From assembly GCA_030761205.1 (NCBI GenBank), contig JAULJL010000015.1, forward strand, positions 4,068,001 through 4,132,000: 64,000 nucleotides of DNA, read 5' to 3'. The number at the start of each line of letters is the position of its first letter. Position 1 is the stretch's first letter. This document shows positions 11,271 through 23,303 of this stretch, piece by piece. The stretch is from Fremontodendron californicum. Its lineage: Eukaryota > Streptophyta > Magnoliopsida > Malvales > Malvaceae. The notes beneath the pieces are model-generated. The model was not told the origin of the DNA. It saw nothing but the letters and a program-made list of their open reading frames with translations, and did not search any database. Both the position numbers and the translations under genes were made by a program.

Positions 11271-14200
11271 TCATTGAGCAGAACTGAAGGTTGCAATTGC
11301 ATCAATTTCCTGTTGCAAAAGAAGAGCATCAACAAAGACATCCAAATTCTCTCCCTGCATCATATCATTTATTGCATGATAAGTGATGCCAACACGATGA
11401 TCGGTGACACGCCCTTGAGGAAAGTTATAGGTTCGAATGCGCTCAGATCTGTCCCCACTACCAATCTGTTAATATCAAAGTGATCAGTATCCAATCATCT
11501 GGAATAAAGGACAAAAAAACACTAACAAAAAATCTAAAATTTCATCTCATAGTAACCCATACCTGTTCAGATCTAAGTTTTGACCGACTCGTATGAATTC
11601 TAGACCTCTCCATTTCATACAGCTTTGCACAGAGCACTTTAAGTGCTTTGGCTTTGTTCTATTATATATGAAGCAAAAAGGAAGAAAAAGGGAAAGTTAC
11701 GGAAGCACCAGATTAAAATATATCCATGGATGATAAGAGGGATGATACTGTTTAGAAAACCATCCAAATTCATATTTCAATGCTTTCAAGTTAAAGTCCC
11801 TATCTAACATATAACCATATATTGCATACTTTACTTAAGAGACCTCAAATATGCCATATATATCAGTAATCAGCAAGTTTCAAAGACTAGAACTTTCTGT
11901 GCTCATGGATGCAATCAAGTCAATAAAGAAATACTAAGCCATTTACACAAGATTAGTTTCTTTTTTAATACATGTGAAGACCCATTGAGCTTTGAACTAC
12001 ATAAATGGAGATAACTCCCCCTCATCCAAGATTCAAACCTAAGACCTGCAGGTTGAAAGTCAAGTTCTAACTGTTAAAGTGTCTTCCCTAGGGACAAACA
12101 AGTAAGGTAGTTTCTAAAGATATTCCACAATAGGGCAGTAAAATTGACAAAAAGCTAAAACTAGCATGTAGGGCTAAGCAATGTGAATTAAAAAGTACGC
12201 ATGCATCATTAACTTTTCAAATGGAAAACTTTTTTCCATGGTTGGATCATATTAAGACAAATAGGATCATTCCATGGTGAAAAGACTAGGAAAGGCTGCA
12301 ACTTAACAAGTCTGTCTTGGCAAACTATCAATAAATTATGGGAAAATGGAGTTCTGTGCAAAAGAATCCAAAACTACAACAACATTTGAGTACTCTTTAC
12401 CATATGCTGGGATCGTTCATCCTGTATAGATACTGTTATACCAGTGGGCAAATGTGTGACTCTAACTGCACTGTTGGTGGTGTTTGCATGTTGACCGCCA
12501 GAACCACCAGACCTGTAAGTATCAATTCTCAAATCTTCATTCCTTAACTGGACATCTACCTGCAAAACCTCAACAAGAACATCAATCAAAGCAGGCAAAA
12601 AGGATATGGTAATTAAAAACTAGTAATGAGAGAACATAAGATTGTGACAGTATAATGTCCAATACTAAAGTAAAAGTGAACTAGTATAAGCAGTCTGAGC
12701 ACTCGACAAAACTCCCATCTAAATAAATCTAAAAATCTTTCAAACAGACAAAAAAAAAAACCCAAATGAAACACAACATATCCTTAAGCACCTCATCAGC
12801 CTGAGGGAGAATAGCAACTGATACAGCACTAGTGTGAATACGTCCAGACTTCTCTGTCACAGGAACACGCTGCCAAAAGAAAACTCCATGTAAGTTATGC
12901 TTTAAAGCCTTATATTGCATGTTAAAGAGTCAGAAATGAAACCTGAACTCTGTGAATTCCACTCTCAAATTTAAGTTTCCCATAAACACCAGCACCTGAG
13001 ATTGCTGCACTAGCTTCCTGAAAAGGAGATCAAGAAGTCAAAGTTCTGTGATGCAGCCACAAGATAAACTCAACATGTTAATTCCAAAAACTTTAGAAAG
13101 ACCAAGACACTAGCAAATGCACCAGGTGACAAGCAAACAGAAACTATCTAAAATCAGAAATAAGATACACAAAACACTCAATAAAAGATGGAACACATAC
13201 CTTATATCCTTTCAGATCAGACTCTGCTATATCTACCACTTCGAACTTCCAACCTTTCTTCTGTGAGTACCTCTCATACCTGTTGTAACCCAAGCAAGGA
13301 AACAATTCTCAGATAATCAGCTTCTAAACAAAACTCGTGATTCACGCACAGACCTTATGTTGTACTGACTTACATTTTGAACACATCCATTGCAAACAAA
13401 GAAGCCTCCTCCCCACCAGTTCCTGATCAAAAAAGTGGGAAAAAATAATCAACAAAAACAATGACAAAAACCAGCATTCAGGTGCCCATCTCAACATACA
13501 GTTGTTACCTGCTCTAACCTCCAAAATGCAGTCCCTCTCATCAGCATCATCCCTAGGAAGTAACAACTTGAGCAGCAAGTTCTGCAGCCTTTTCTCTTCT
13601 TCCAAAGCCTTACCCAGATCCTCAGTCGCCATCTCAAGCATGTCTTTATCATCAGGGCATTCAGCCATCAATGACCTCAAACCATCAATCTCCTACTTGA
13701 AAAGAAAAGGAAAAAAAGAAATCCTAAAACAGCATCCTCATTGGACAAAAATCACATAATAATAGTAACTAAAGAAAGCATTAGGATAACACATAAAGAT
13801 ACACATATCCCATAGTATATATACTATATTATCATTTACCAACACACGCCAACTTAACTGAAGGCTTAATTAGGAAAGCTACGGAAATAAACAACATACA
13901 TGATACCATCAGCCAAGGTAGAAAAAAAGTTCGTTCATCGATTCAGACAATAAACTGGAAGACAGAACATTAGTACAAGACAGAAAATAAAAACAGAAAT
14001 ATACCTTCTGTTTGGTTCTCAACTCATTGATAAGGTCCATTGAGTCCCTAAGTTTTCGAAGCTCTTTGTTAGCCTTCGAATACTCGGCTGGTGAGGCTTC
14101 TGGCTGTCTTCAGACAACACCCACAAGCTCAATTAAAAAAACAAATTCAAAATACAATTAACAAGAAACATAAAAAATATATATATTAAAAAATATTACC

Positions 14201-14555
14201 TGGTTTATGAGATTCTCGAGAAAAACACTCCTATGCTCAATAGCGGATAATCTTTGTTCCATGATTTTAAGAAGGTCAGTTGAAAGCTGAGGTTGCAGCT
14301 CTGCCCATTACGAAAATATTGTTTCAATAACTCGAAAACAACACTTAAATTTTTCTTTTTCTTTTTTCTGAAACAGAAACTAAGTACATAAAAAGGCTTA
14401 CCGGTGGAATAATAGCGAGAAAAAGAAAGAGAAATGTTGGCAATTTCGGGTAAAAGAAACAATCTTTGATTACAAGGATTGGGATTTGATTTTGCTACTT
14501 GAAGTTGCCTCAATGAATTGATGCACCGAATAAACCCTTGACTGAGTCTCCTCAT
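11271..14555 (-). CDS. Mitochondrial peptide chain release factor 1, 11 exons, 422 aa
   Basis: Exons (minus): 14555-14402, 14300-14200, 14103-14005, 13692-13509, 13422-13374, 13279-13201, 13017-12943, 12869-12792, 12559-12401, 11658-11563, 11465-11271. All introns are GT-AG, phases agree, and the exons sum to 1269 nt with one stop. The N-terminus (MRRLSQGFIRCINSLRQL...RYYSTG) is a mitochondrial presequence. The class I RF core follows, with a PVT tripeptide at residues 250-252 (the stop-codon-reading PxT loop of RF1) and an intact GGQ at 294-296 (peptidyl-tRNA hydrolysis). The C-terminus has RIRTYNFPQGRVTDHR. It should end translation at UAA/UAG in the mitochondrial matrix. The length fits the family. 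The plastid paralogue would have a transit peptide instead. It appears intact. Confidence 0.93.
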
Positions 14556-14924
14556 TAATATTTCTTTTCTTCTTTATTTTGGCTTATCAATTGCTAAGCT
14601 CTGTTTGTTCTTCAGTTTTCGGTGGAAGAATTGGCTGCCTTACCAAGTTCTTGCGAGTTGCGAACTTGTTTCCGCCTTCCGGTGTTGGAACTTGGAATTG
14701 CCAGGCAGGGGAAGGGCCATGTAACGAACAGGCGCATTTAGGAAACCCCTAAAAAAGGCCCGTTTGAATTGGAAATTAAGGGCCAGTAGCAGGCGGCCCA
14801 TACCTCATCTACGATTGGATAAGAGTTAGAGACCCAGAAACTCAGACTTCAGAGCCAATGAAACTGTAATTATTTCCAAAGCTTACCCAACATTAATAAG
14901 TAGTAGTATACTAGTATTAGTAGG
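14556..14924. other. Upstream region of the release-factor gene
   Basis: This is the 5' flank (minus-strand gene) and probable promoter. It has no clear TATA box near the start codon, which is common for housekeeping genes. No ORF is supported. Confidence 0.4.
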
Positions 14925-15501
14925 CATAGTTATTAAAATTGGATTCGATCCGATCCAATCCGATCCGATTAAAATTTTAGGTTTTAAGTTAAATAATTCA
15001 ATCTTAGATTAATTTTAAATTAATAAATTTATTTTAAAATATTATAAATAAATTTATAAATTATATAAATATTTTGTCTAATTATATAAACTAAAAATTA
15101 TGTTATAAAAATTAAAAATATTCGTTATTATTTAAAAATACAAAAAATTAAACTTATATATACTTTTTTACTTTTAAAATTGTAAATTTTTTGTAATGTA
15201 TTTTTAATTTTAATTATTTAAGTAAAATAACTTTCTAGAGAAAATAATGAAAGAATCATTAATTTGGATGCAAAATTAAATTAAATATTTTTAAAATCAT
15301 TTGAAAAAAATCATATTTAATAGATCCGAATCAATAAAAAATTTGATGGGTCACCAATTTTTTCATAAATTCAACGAATCAATGTAGATTTTTTCATATT
15401 AATTGCATAAACAATCTAATTAATGAACTAACTCTAATCAAAGACCGACTTACCGAATCAAACGATTAGGCCATAAAACCAGTACGATTCTAATAAGTAT
15501 G
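14925..15501. mobile_element. Candidate 577-bp AT-rich MITE (hAT-like ends)
   Basis: The left end CATAGTTATTAAAATTGGA and the reverse complement of the right end, CATACTTATTAGAATCGTA, match over most of 19 bases. Next to the left end is a GATCCGATCC repeat. Flanking octamers match only 4 of 8, so the target duplication is not convincing and the exact borders are uncertain. The interior is AT-rich without an ORF. Confidence 0.45.
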
Positions 15502-16135
15502 CTAGCATAAGCATCTCAAGGTTTGCTTGATAATATCTCTTATTCAAAAATAAAGTTCAAATTCTCTCTTTTTTTTTTCAATTAAAAAAACACAATTAAT
15601 AAATAATTGCATAGTATCTATATATATATATATAAATAATATTTAAACAATTGGAAGTAACTCAATAACAAACAAAGATACAAAGTAAAACACCCAGCAA
15701 AACTCAAATTTCAAAAATTTAGTTGCCAATTTTAGACTTTAAAATATAAAGTCGACTAAACTTTGAAAATAAGTTCATCTTTTGAAGTTTAAGGAAAGGC
15801 TTATAGTTCAGAGATAATAGATAGCACTGCATAAATAATACTAGTAATTAATATTGTTGATATATATAGTTCGGATGTTGGTAGTATGATCAGAAGAAAA
15901 GATAGTATAATGGAATATACGAAATTATGAATGAACTTTTTTTTCTTCTTTTTATCAATAAAAGAATTACAATGAAACAACAAAGACAAAAACAGGAGTA
16001 CTTAAGAGAGCCCTGAAAGAGATGAGAGATCCCTAAACAGAAAATTACAAAAAGAAAATCATATATAATGAGATAAGATGTGCTTTCATTTGCTATTTTA
16101 CTTCTTGTGCAGTTGATCTATCCTTCTTTTTTTTT
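15502..16135. other. Intergenic, downstream of the pectinesterase gene
   Basis: AT-rich sequence with a short (TA)n tract near 15618-15635. It lies 3' to the minus-strand pectinesterase and probably includes part of its 3' UTR. No gene is seen. Confidence 0.5.
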
Positions 16136-16154
16136 GGGGGGGGGGGGGGGGGGG
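16136..16154. repeat. 19-G homopolymer (C19 in the pectinesterase 3' UTR)
   Basis: Nineteen consecutive G follow nine T on the plus strand, 37 bases past the pectinesterase stop. On the transcribed strand the RNA would carry C19. Such a long G run is rare in AT-rich plant DNA and mutates quickly, yet it has the same length in the second pass (55166-55184). Confidence 0.95.
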
Positions 16155-16191
16155 ACTCCCAATATTCCAGATTTACCTCACTGAAATGTCT

Positions 16192-17949
16192 TCAATATCT
16201 CAAACCAGCAGTGAAAGGAATGCCAGTTAAGGGCAACCAGTTCTCACGGCCCAAAAGGAATGATTGAACAGTGAACCCCATGGCAGTCTTCCTGTCAATC
16301 TTGTGGTAACCCTTCCAGTTAACCCTCCTAGCCAAGTCAGCACCAGGGCCACGGTTGTTGTACTCAGCATAGTAGAGAGTGTCTTGGAAATTGCTTCCAG
16401 CCCAGGCCATCCATCCCTCAGGCTGAATGAAGTCTGCCAAGAGGGATTCCATGACAATAGTTGTAGCGAATTGCTTCCATGGCCTGCCCAAGTATGTTGG
16501 GATCTTGAACCTGTCAGCGAAGAGCTTTGCCTCAGGGACAATCCTGCAGTTTTGGATCACGAGACCAGTGTTCTCATTAGCATTGGCCTTGCCATGTGCA
16601 GTCACTGTGTTCTGTTGGTTATCCAGTGGCCTCCTGACAATGATCAATGAGTTCTGGATAATGGTAGGGGAGTCACCGAAGATGAAGTCAATGGTTCCAG
16701 AGATGACACAGTTGCGGAAGAACTGACGGTTTGCTTGATTGTACAAGGTGTCTTGGAACCCATCCATCCTGCAGTTGAAGAAGGCTGACCTATCGGATTG
16801 AATGCGAAGAGCCACAGCCTGGTGCTTTTCAGCACCAGCAGTGTTCTGGAATCCCATGGATTTGGCAATGAAACCATCTCCAATAGCGGCTGCACCATTA
16901 AAATTATGATATATTATAACAAATTCATTAGGGAGAATTATGATGAATTAACTGGTCTGAGTTCTTTGAAACTTACAGAAAGTGGAAGTCTGCCAGGTGG
17001 ATGTGCCATCAACGAAGTTCTTGTGGCCAGTGACAATGGTCTTTCTTGGGCCATCACCGTACATGAGGATGTTGGTTGTTTTTTTGTCCACGGTGATGTA
17101 CTCGTCATAGATTCCAGCCTTGATATAGATCACATGTCGGACCTGGGAGTTCTTGGGAGCGGCAGCAAGGGCTGCAGCGATGGTCTTGAACTGGCCACTG
17201 CCATCCTTAGCCACAACGGCATTTGGTATCATGTTGCTGTTATCGATCCTAGCCAAAAGCTTGCGGTCTGCAGCCGAGAACCATGAGGGATAGCCATCCT
17301 TCTCAACAGAAAGAAGTCTACGGGAGGTAGGAATATTCAACTGGAGACCGAATTTGGCAAGAATGTCCGACAACTTTGTCACAATTGCCAAGGCATTGGC
17401 TGTGAGTTCGCTAGCATCAACAATACCGTTTGTCATGGTTTGTTTCATGCTGTTCTCATGCTCGAAACCATCCAAGCATGACTGTTGGTATGAGATAACA
17501 GCGCTCAACCAGGTCCTGAGATCGGCTATGCGGTCATTAATGCTGCGCAATTCACCATCACCCACCTCAGAGAATGATGCCTGAAGGGACTGAACTGCAT
17601 AGTCCATCATCTCCTTACAATCATCCAAGGCCATATTCGTGCGGCTATCGTTCTTGGCCTGAACGATCAGGGAGTCAGTAAAGTTGAAGAACTTCTTCAC
17701 TGCTTCCTCAGCGGATAAGATTGCCTGGGCAACGTACTCTTTGGGATCAGTGCTGTTGACAGAGCTGAGGGTCTTTTGGCAAGCTTCTTGGAAATCAGTA
17801 GATGAACAGAAGCTAGACACGGCCTTCATTTTTGGAGACAATTCGGCATTATCATTGCCAGTGCGATGAACTGCAGCAACAACGCCGAGGACGACTCCCA
17901 CCACAAGCATGATGGAAACCCCCGACAAAATCACTTTACCCGCGGCCAT
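16192..17949 (-). CDS. Type I pectin methylesterase (PMEI-like pro-region plus catalytic domain), 556 aa
   Basis: Two exons (17949-16977, 16889-16192) join by a GT-AG intron within TSTWQTSTFSAIGDGF. The start chosen is the ATG at 17949; the frame is open 10 codons further but only from a TTG. Residues 6-28 form a membrane anchor/signal. A pro-region with four inhibitor-type cysteines (48, 57, 111, 158) follows, then processing motifs RRLL (210-213) and RKLL (229-232). The catalytic domain shows QAVALR (Q348), GFQDTLY (Q370, D371), SGTIDFIFG (D392) and YLGRPW (R460): all catalytic residues are present. It removes methyl esters from wall homogalacturonan after secretion. Family resemblance suggests a pollen or floral type, but this is not provable here. 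It lies head-to-tail with the release-factor gene, with no sign of shared regulation. Confidence 0.95.
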
Positions 17950-18040
17950 CTTTGCTATTTTTTTTCGTTTTTCAGCCAATAATATTTTTTACTCTTTTTT
18001 TTTTTATGAAGGATCTCTCTCCCTCCGGCTGCCGGCTACG

Positions 18041-18050
18041 GTAAATATAG
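18041..18050 (-). promoter_or_regulatory. Candidate TATA box of the pectinesterase gene
   Basis: Minus-strand CTATATTTAC lies about 92 bases upstream of the chosen ATG, leaving room for a short leader rich in CT. Position and sequence fit a plant TATA box; no transcript data support it. Confidence 0.5.
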
Positions 18051-19768
18051 CAGAACTATCCGATTCCCAACCAAATTGAAGGGACTCGGATGGGAGAAAG
18101 ACTTTATTGGAAAGCACACTTTCTCTTCGTCTTTGTTTTGTTGCTTGATGGAATATTGATTTTGCATGGCGGGTTTTATAGCAAGTTGGAAGTGTCTAAA
18201 ATTAGCGTTCTTTGCATGGAAACGGAGATGGTTGTTACAATTGAATGGCTTATCGGATTTTCCAATGGATAGGATATAATTCATGGTTTGAGACAAAGCG
18301 TTCGACCAGGGATCATCTTAAATTTAGACAAAACATATCTTCAAATTTTTTATTTTATTTTTTTTTTTTTGTGATTTTAAATGTCACTAAGATTCAGCTG
18401 TAATTTCGAGATAAATTCTCCATTATATGCTTGGTTTATGGTTTACTTTCTTTTTTTCTTAAAAAAAAAAAAGAAAAGAAAAGCTTGGTATTTACTATTT
18501 TTTGTCTTTATTATAGTGTATAAATCTCCATGTTAGAAATATATTTAATTATTAGAGTGACACTTAATTTGCCTCTATAATTAAATGATTTAAAAGGAAA
18601 ATGTATATAGAATCAATTACTTAATTTCAGAAACTTTATCAAAAATATATATATATATTTTTTCAGAAACTAACATTTGGTATCTATATTCCTAATTTTT
18701 ATAAAATAACATTACATGTGACAATTGATTTTTTTTATATATGTTATCAATAACTGAGTAAATTTTGCTTAATTATATGCACCTTTCAGTTTGCATAACG
18801 TTGAAGTCCAAGTGTTTTATTTAATTTTTAAACTAAATTTAACATGGCAATAACAACTGCCTCTTTTTTTCTTTTTTCTTTTTTGAGTAAGACAACTGTC
18901 TTTATTGTCAATCAAATAAAATTCCATCGAACTATATACTTATCAGCATATATATATAAATATAAATATATATATATATATTGGTATCTAGATTTTTAAT
19001 CCGTTAGTATCATATGTATTCATGGTTCTTTTGTTTACTAAAGGCAAATGGGTTAGATGTTTATCCAAATTTGATAGATCACACACGTACTTGCAGCATT
19101 CTTTACTTTCTTTCTGTCCGATCTTCAATACCTCAATGGTGTGTACTTTAGACGAGGAATTTTAAAATTTTGAATAATTTTAAAATATTAACATTTTAAA
19201 ATGTATCAATTCAAAATATTAGTATTTATAATTGTATTGTTTGGATAAATATTTAAAAAAAAAAATTTGAATATTGAAATTTGATGAGGTAAAAAAAATA
19301 TTGGAGATAAAATAAAAAAATATTGAAAAAAATATGCAATATGGATGTCATTAGATTTGTAGAAATATATAGATATTACTAATAATATGAAAAATAAAAA
19401 AAAATAAATTTAAAATGAGTTTTCGTAATTATAATTGAAAAAAATAAAATTTGCGTAAAAAAAACATAATAAATGTTAATATCTTAGTAAAAGAAAATCA
19501 AAAAATTTCACAAATTCCATCTCAAAAGGTGGAATTTGAAAAGAGAATTTGACCCTTTAAAAATCCTCTTTCAAATTCCAAAAATTTTGACAATTATAAT
19601 TTTTATTTGCCAAACAAGATAATTTTATTTTAGAATTTTAAAATAATCTTTACAAATGAATTCCTTCATTGAAATCCCCCATCCAAACACACCCCAAAAG
19701 ATATCAACAATATCCAAACTTGTTTTAAGATTTAGAATTTAAAATTTAAAGTTTAGGGTTTAGGATTA
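18051..19768. other. AT-rich intergenic DNA upstream of the pectinesterase
   Basis: It contains short AT microsatellites (18645-18658, 18950-18981) and a worn region (19160-19700) that ends in CATCCAAACACACCCC. The reverse complement of that end resembles the GGGTGTGTTTGGATG end motif of some plant MITEs, but I could not pair it with a second end. No gene is supported. Confidence 0.5.
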
Positions 19769-20017
19769 GACCTGCTCATGGGCCGGGCCTGGGCAGGATA
19801 TTTTTAATCCGGGCCGGCCCTGCCCGAAACAGTATTTTTTTAAATTATAATAATATTATTTTATTTAAATTTAATTATAAAAATATATAAAAAATAAAAA
19901 AATATTTTTTTTTTAATATTATGAACAGTGAATTTGAGCCTATCGGGCCAGGCCTGAGTAAAAATTTTGAAAAAAAATTGGACAGCGGCCCTGTCCGGCC
20001 CGACCCATTAGCAGGTC
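19769..20017. mobile_element. 249-bp MITE with GC-rich inverted ends and AT core
   Basis: The terminal inverted repeats read GACCTGCTCATGGGCCGGGC on the left and, in reverse complement, GACCTGCTAATGGGTCGGGC on the right (18 of 20 identical). Both ends are bordered by TA. The GC-rich arms contrast with an almost pure AT core (about 19836-19945). A TA duplication would fit a Tc1/mariner-type insertion, but an unrecognised hAT with decayed flanks is also possible. Confidence 0.7.
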
Positions 20018-21840
20018 TATTTAAGATCAAAACTGTTTGTCAGAGACAAGGACCAAAATTTTCATAATTAGGTTAAAGAATTGATATGTATCTATTTATT
20101 AATTAATTAATTTGTTAATATATAAATATATTTTATTATGATATAATGGTGGAGTTTTTAGATTTCACATTATATAAAATAAATTTTTTAACATTTAATG
20201 ATAATAATATTTTATTATAACTTAATTAAAGAACCAAAGATTTTGATATTTCCTCTTTAATTTCCAACTTAAAAAGAAAAAAAAAATTAAGAACATCCTT
20301 TTTGTTAAAAACACAAATTCAAGAAAAGTAAAGCTAATTTTTTTGGCATTGGAATTGCGCCAAAATTACAACGAAAATAATAAATATGATTGAGATTATC
20401 AATTTTCTGTTATTTTTGAAAATATGAATTTGAAAATTTAGATTTTATTTATTATATATTTGTGAGAATAAAATGCATACATTGTATATAAATTAGTTAA
20501 AATTCAATATGATTATATATTTAAAAGGTATAAAAACATGAATCTCAAATTCACAAATACCTGGAGTATTTCAAATTTACCACTAAATAAGCAAATTCAT
20601 GAATTTGAAAAATAATCATGAATGTTATATTTACAAGTGTCTTATTACACAATTTATATTATTTTTTAAATCAAAATCTATATTTTAAAATTTAAATTCT
20701 CAAACGCAACTTTTAAAAAAATAATTAAGAATATACTTTTAAGGTGGTATTTTTAATCATAAATTTAAAGAGTTAAACGTCTATGAAACTATACTTTACA
20801 ACATGCTTATAAATCCTCTCTAAATCACTTATTTCACCTAAAATACCATATTGTTCATTGCATACTTGGATATTAATTAGTTGGTCAAAGTATATATTCT
20901 TTTCGTTTCATTATATTTGTCTTTTATTGATTATTTAGATTAAATGCATTTAACTTTGATTATTATTTTAATAAAATCATAAAATAATAAAAAATTTAAA
21001 ATAAAATTTTGAAAACTTTAAAATACATTTTTATTTTTTAATTCAATATAATATTTTATAAAATAATAATCCATATTTAATTTGTTTGATAGAAAAATCA
21101 AACAGAGAAAATCAAAAGAAATATATGGAGTATATATATAGAGTCTGTTTTTGATACAATAACGATAAAATTTTTTATTTTAAAAACGGATTAAAAATCT
21201 ATCACATATTTAATTTTTTTAATGAATTTTTTAATATACTTTAAAATATAAGTGTTATTTTATTATTTCACTTATGAAATCTAAAAACTCCATTATTGAT
21301 GGATAATTTTTCATATATATTATTTTTATCGTTTAATTGTTATCTATTAACTAATATCTATGTATATCATAATACAGTTTTTGAAAAAGAAAGATTTCGA
21401 AATGAAAAATATTTATTACTGAGTCAAATTTTATATATATCAAACTAATATGAAAAACTTGTTCTTAAACTTTTTGTATTGTTCTATATTTTTTAACAAT
21501 GAAAAACTTTAAACTATGTATCGATTTGGAAGGCAAATGCATTTTTTAAAAGATATATTATAAAAGTCTTGAATATAATATGAAGTAGTAGCGAAAAAGT
21601 GTTTAAAAAGGGGGAGAGAAAAAAATAGTCGTTCAGAAAAGAAAAAGGTAAAACGGAAACGTTTCACTCTTTCAGGAAACAGTGAACAAGTGGAGCAACA
21701 TCACATGCCAATTGGCAATTAGTCCATCCCTTACATCGATTAACAGTAAAAAGTAGATTCCTATACATCACATCACATTAGAATATTTCCGTCTCATCAA
21801 TGATCAGGATCTTGATGATCGTCGCTAGTTATCCAACACC
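20018..21840. other. Long AT-rich intergenic stretch
   Basis: No ORF, no transposase remnant and no RNA gene recognised. Composition is very AT-rich until about 21600, where it becomes more balanced toward the promoter at 21841. Confidence 0.5.
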
Positions 21841-21849
21841 TATAAAATA
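21841..21849 (+). promoter_or_regulatory. Candidate TATA box of the J-domain gene fragment
   Basis: TATAAAATA lies 136 bases upstream of the ATG at 21977, in balanced-composition sequence after a long AT desert. In the present arrangement a transcript starting here would run into the hAT-like gene. Confidence 0.6.
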
Positions 21850-21976
21850 TCCGAGCGTTTCACACCCAAAAACTTCCCCAATATTACCAGAAATAAAAAA
21901 AAACAAAAAAAAAAAAACTTAAAAACACCGGAAGCTAAAAAACCATGAGGCGACTCAGCCCCACCAATTTACAGAA

Positions 21977-22408
21977 ATGCAGGGTGATGAAGCCAGACTC
22001 TTGCTAGGCTTCCCCCCTAATTCTCGCCTACTCCTTCTCAGGTTTTTATTTTATTTTTAATTTTTAATTAATTCCTTTTTCACCTTTTATTTCGCTCTTA
22101 AATCTTGATTTTTAGGATTTTTTTAACCTCATTTTGTTGCTGTTGTTGTTGACTTGGATTGAAATTTATGAATTTGAGTTGTTTTCCTTTTGGAGATTTT
22201 AGATTTGATTGCTTGCTTTCAATCAGTTAGACTAACAGATATCCTCGATTTTTCTTTTTTTAGTTTATGAATCTGTAAATTTATTTATATTTTTAATGAA
22301 TTTTGATTCGGTTAAGTTAAAGCAGCTTATAGAAAGAAAGTATGGGAGTCGCATCCTGACTTGTTTCCAGTTCACGAAAAGCCTTCGGCGGAGTCTAAGT
22401 TCAAGTTG
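21977..22408 (+). pseudogene. 5' fragment of a J-domain (DnaJ-type) protein gene
   Basis: Exon 1 (21977 to about 22040) reads MQGDEARLLLGFPPNSR. Exon 2 (about 22317-22408) in another frame reads AAYRKKVWESHPDLFP, with the diagnostic HPD at 22352-22360, then VHEKPSAESKFKL before a good donor (GTAAGC at 22409). From my knowledge of the plant family these are consecutive parts of one J-domain. As written, joining exon 1 to exon 2 gives an in-frame TAA, consistent with small deletions at the exon junction. The remaining J-domain helix and the rest of the gene are absent downstream, where hAT-like sequence begins. So it is a truncated, probably dead remnant that kept its promoter. Confidence 0.65.
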
Positions 22409-22995
22409 GTAAGCATCGATATGCCTTTAAACATTTGATCGTTATTTTTATATACTTTGATTGGAGTGCAGAAATTCTTTGGTACCGGCTTTGAATATTG
22501 AATTGGGTTTGTAAAATCTGCTTGTTGCTATATAGGTTTTAGCTTATTAGTGACACGCTTTGTAGGGAATTGAAAAGGAACCGTTGGAGCATGTTGAGAT
22601 AAGTTTAAGCGTTTTAGAGGTTGATTTGAACAAACAAAGCATTTTTACAATTTAAGGGTGGAGTGATTTGAGGGCTTAGAGCAGTTTAGTGAATGTTAGT
22701 AATTCTACTCTATCTAGAATCTATTACCTGGGAAGTCTTTCTTAGTACTTTTTGCTACTATTGTAATTCATGGAGGAAGCTGGATTGCTTAGGGATTTGC
22801 ATCTTGTTTTGGTTAAATTCATGGTGCAAGTAATGATTTGTAATAGTATGTTCTGGTGAGTAATTATATCTGTTAGTATTTTATATTATTTCATAAGTTC
22901 TTTGGATTTATAAATGTTTAACCTATCAAAGTCTGACCCTCCAAACAATAAAATAATCCAAATGATTTTTTTTTTTTTTAAATTTATTTTTGCAG

Positions 22996-23303
22996 TGCCT
23001 GCATTGTTGGTTCCCCCCTCACCTGTTACTTTGATGATTAGCTCAGGCTTGCTTTAAGGACTCGTGCAATGATTTTGGGGAATAAAAGTAAGCGAACTCG
23101 ATCTTTGAGGGATATGCAACAGGAGATTTGCAGTTGGAAAGGGATTTCCAGCGTTTTAAAACGGAAAATTCACTGTATGGCTGAAATTTAATTATAGTGT
23201 GCTGATTTTAACAATTTCGGCTCACTTTTATTTATTTTAACTTTTTAATTCAATCATGAACAGCCTCATGATATAAAGTTTCTGCTCTTGTGCTACTTAC
23301 CAA
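22996..23303 (+). other. Candidate 5' leader exons of the hAT-like gene
   Basis: An acceptor (TTTTTGCAG) at 22995 and a donor (GTAAGC) at 23088 bound a 92-base exon with stops in all frames. A second acceptor (GAACAG, near 23264) precedes the leader that carries the ATG at 23304. Splicing from the upstream J-gene donor at 22409 to 22996 is possible in principle. Confidence 0.4.

Noticed and set aside
11960..12110. SINE-like piece in the release-factor intron 9 (minus-strand GGTTTGAATC, B-box-like)
   Set aside because: No convincing A box, poly-A tail or target duplication; a worn dispersed repeat at most.
16264..17286. Plus-strand open frames opposite the pectinesterase (up to 162 codons)
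   Set aside because: They are antisense shadows of a strongly conserved coding sequence, with no domain of their own.
17950..17979. A pectinesterase start ten codons upstream of the chosen ATG
   Set aside because: The codon there is TTG, and the ATG at 17949 gives the normal membrane-anchor N-terminus.
19140..19700. Possible further MITE ending in CATCCAAACACACCCC
   Set aside because: I could not find a matching opposite end or a target duplication.
21977..22408. J-domain fragment as a functional co-chaperone gene
   Set aside because: Joining the two exons gives an early stop and the rest of the J-domain is absent downstream.
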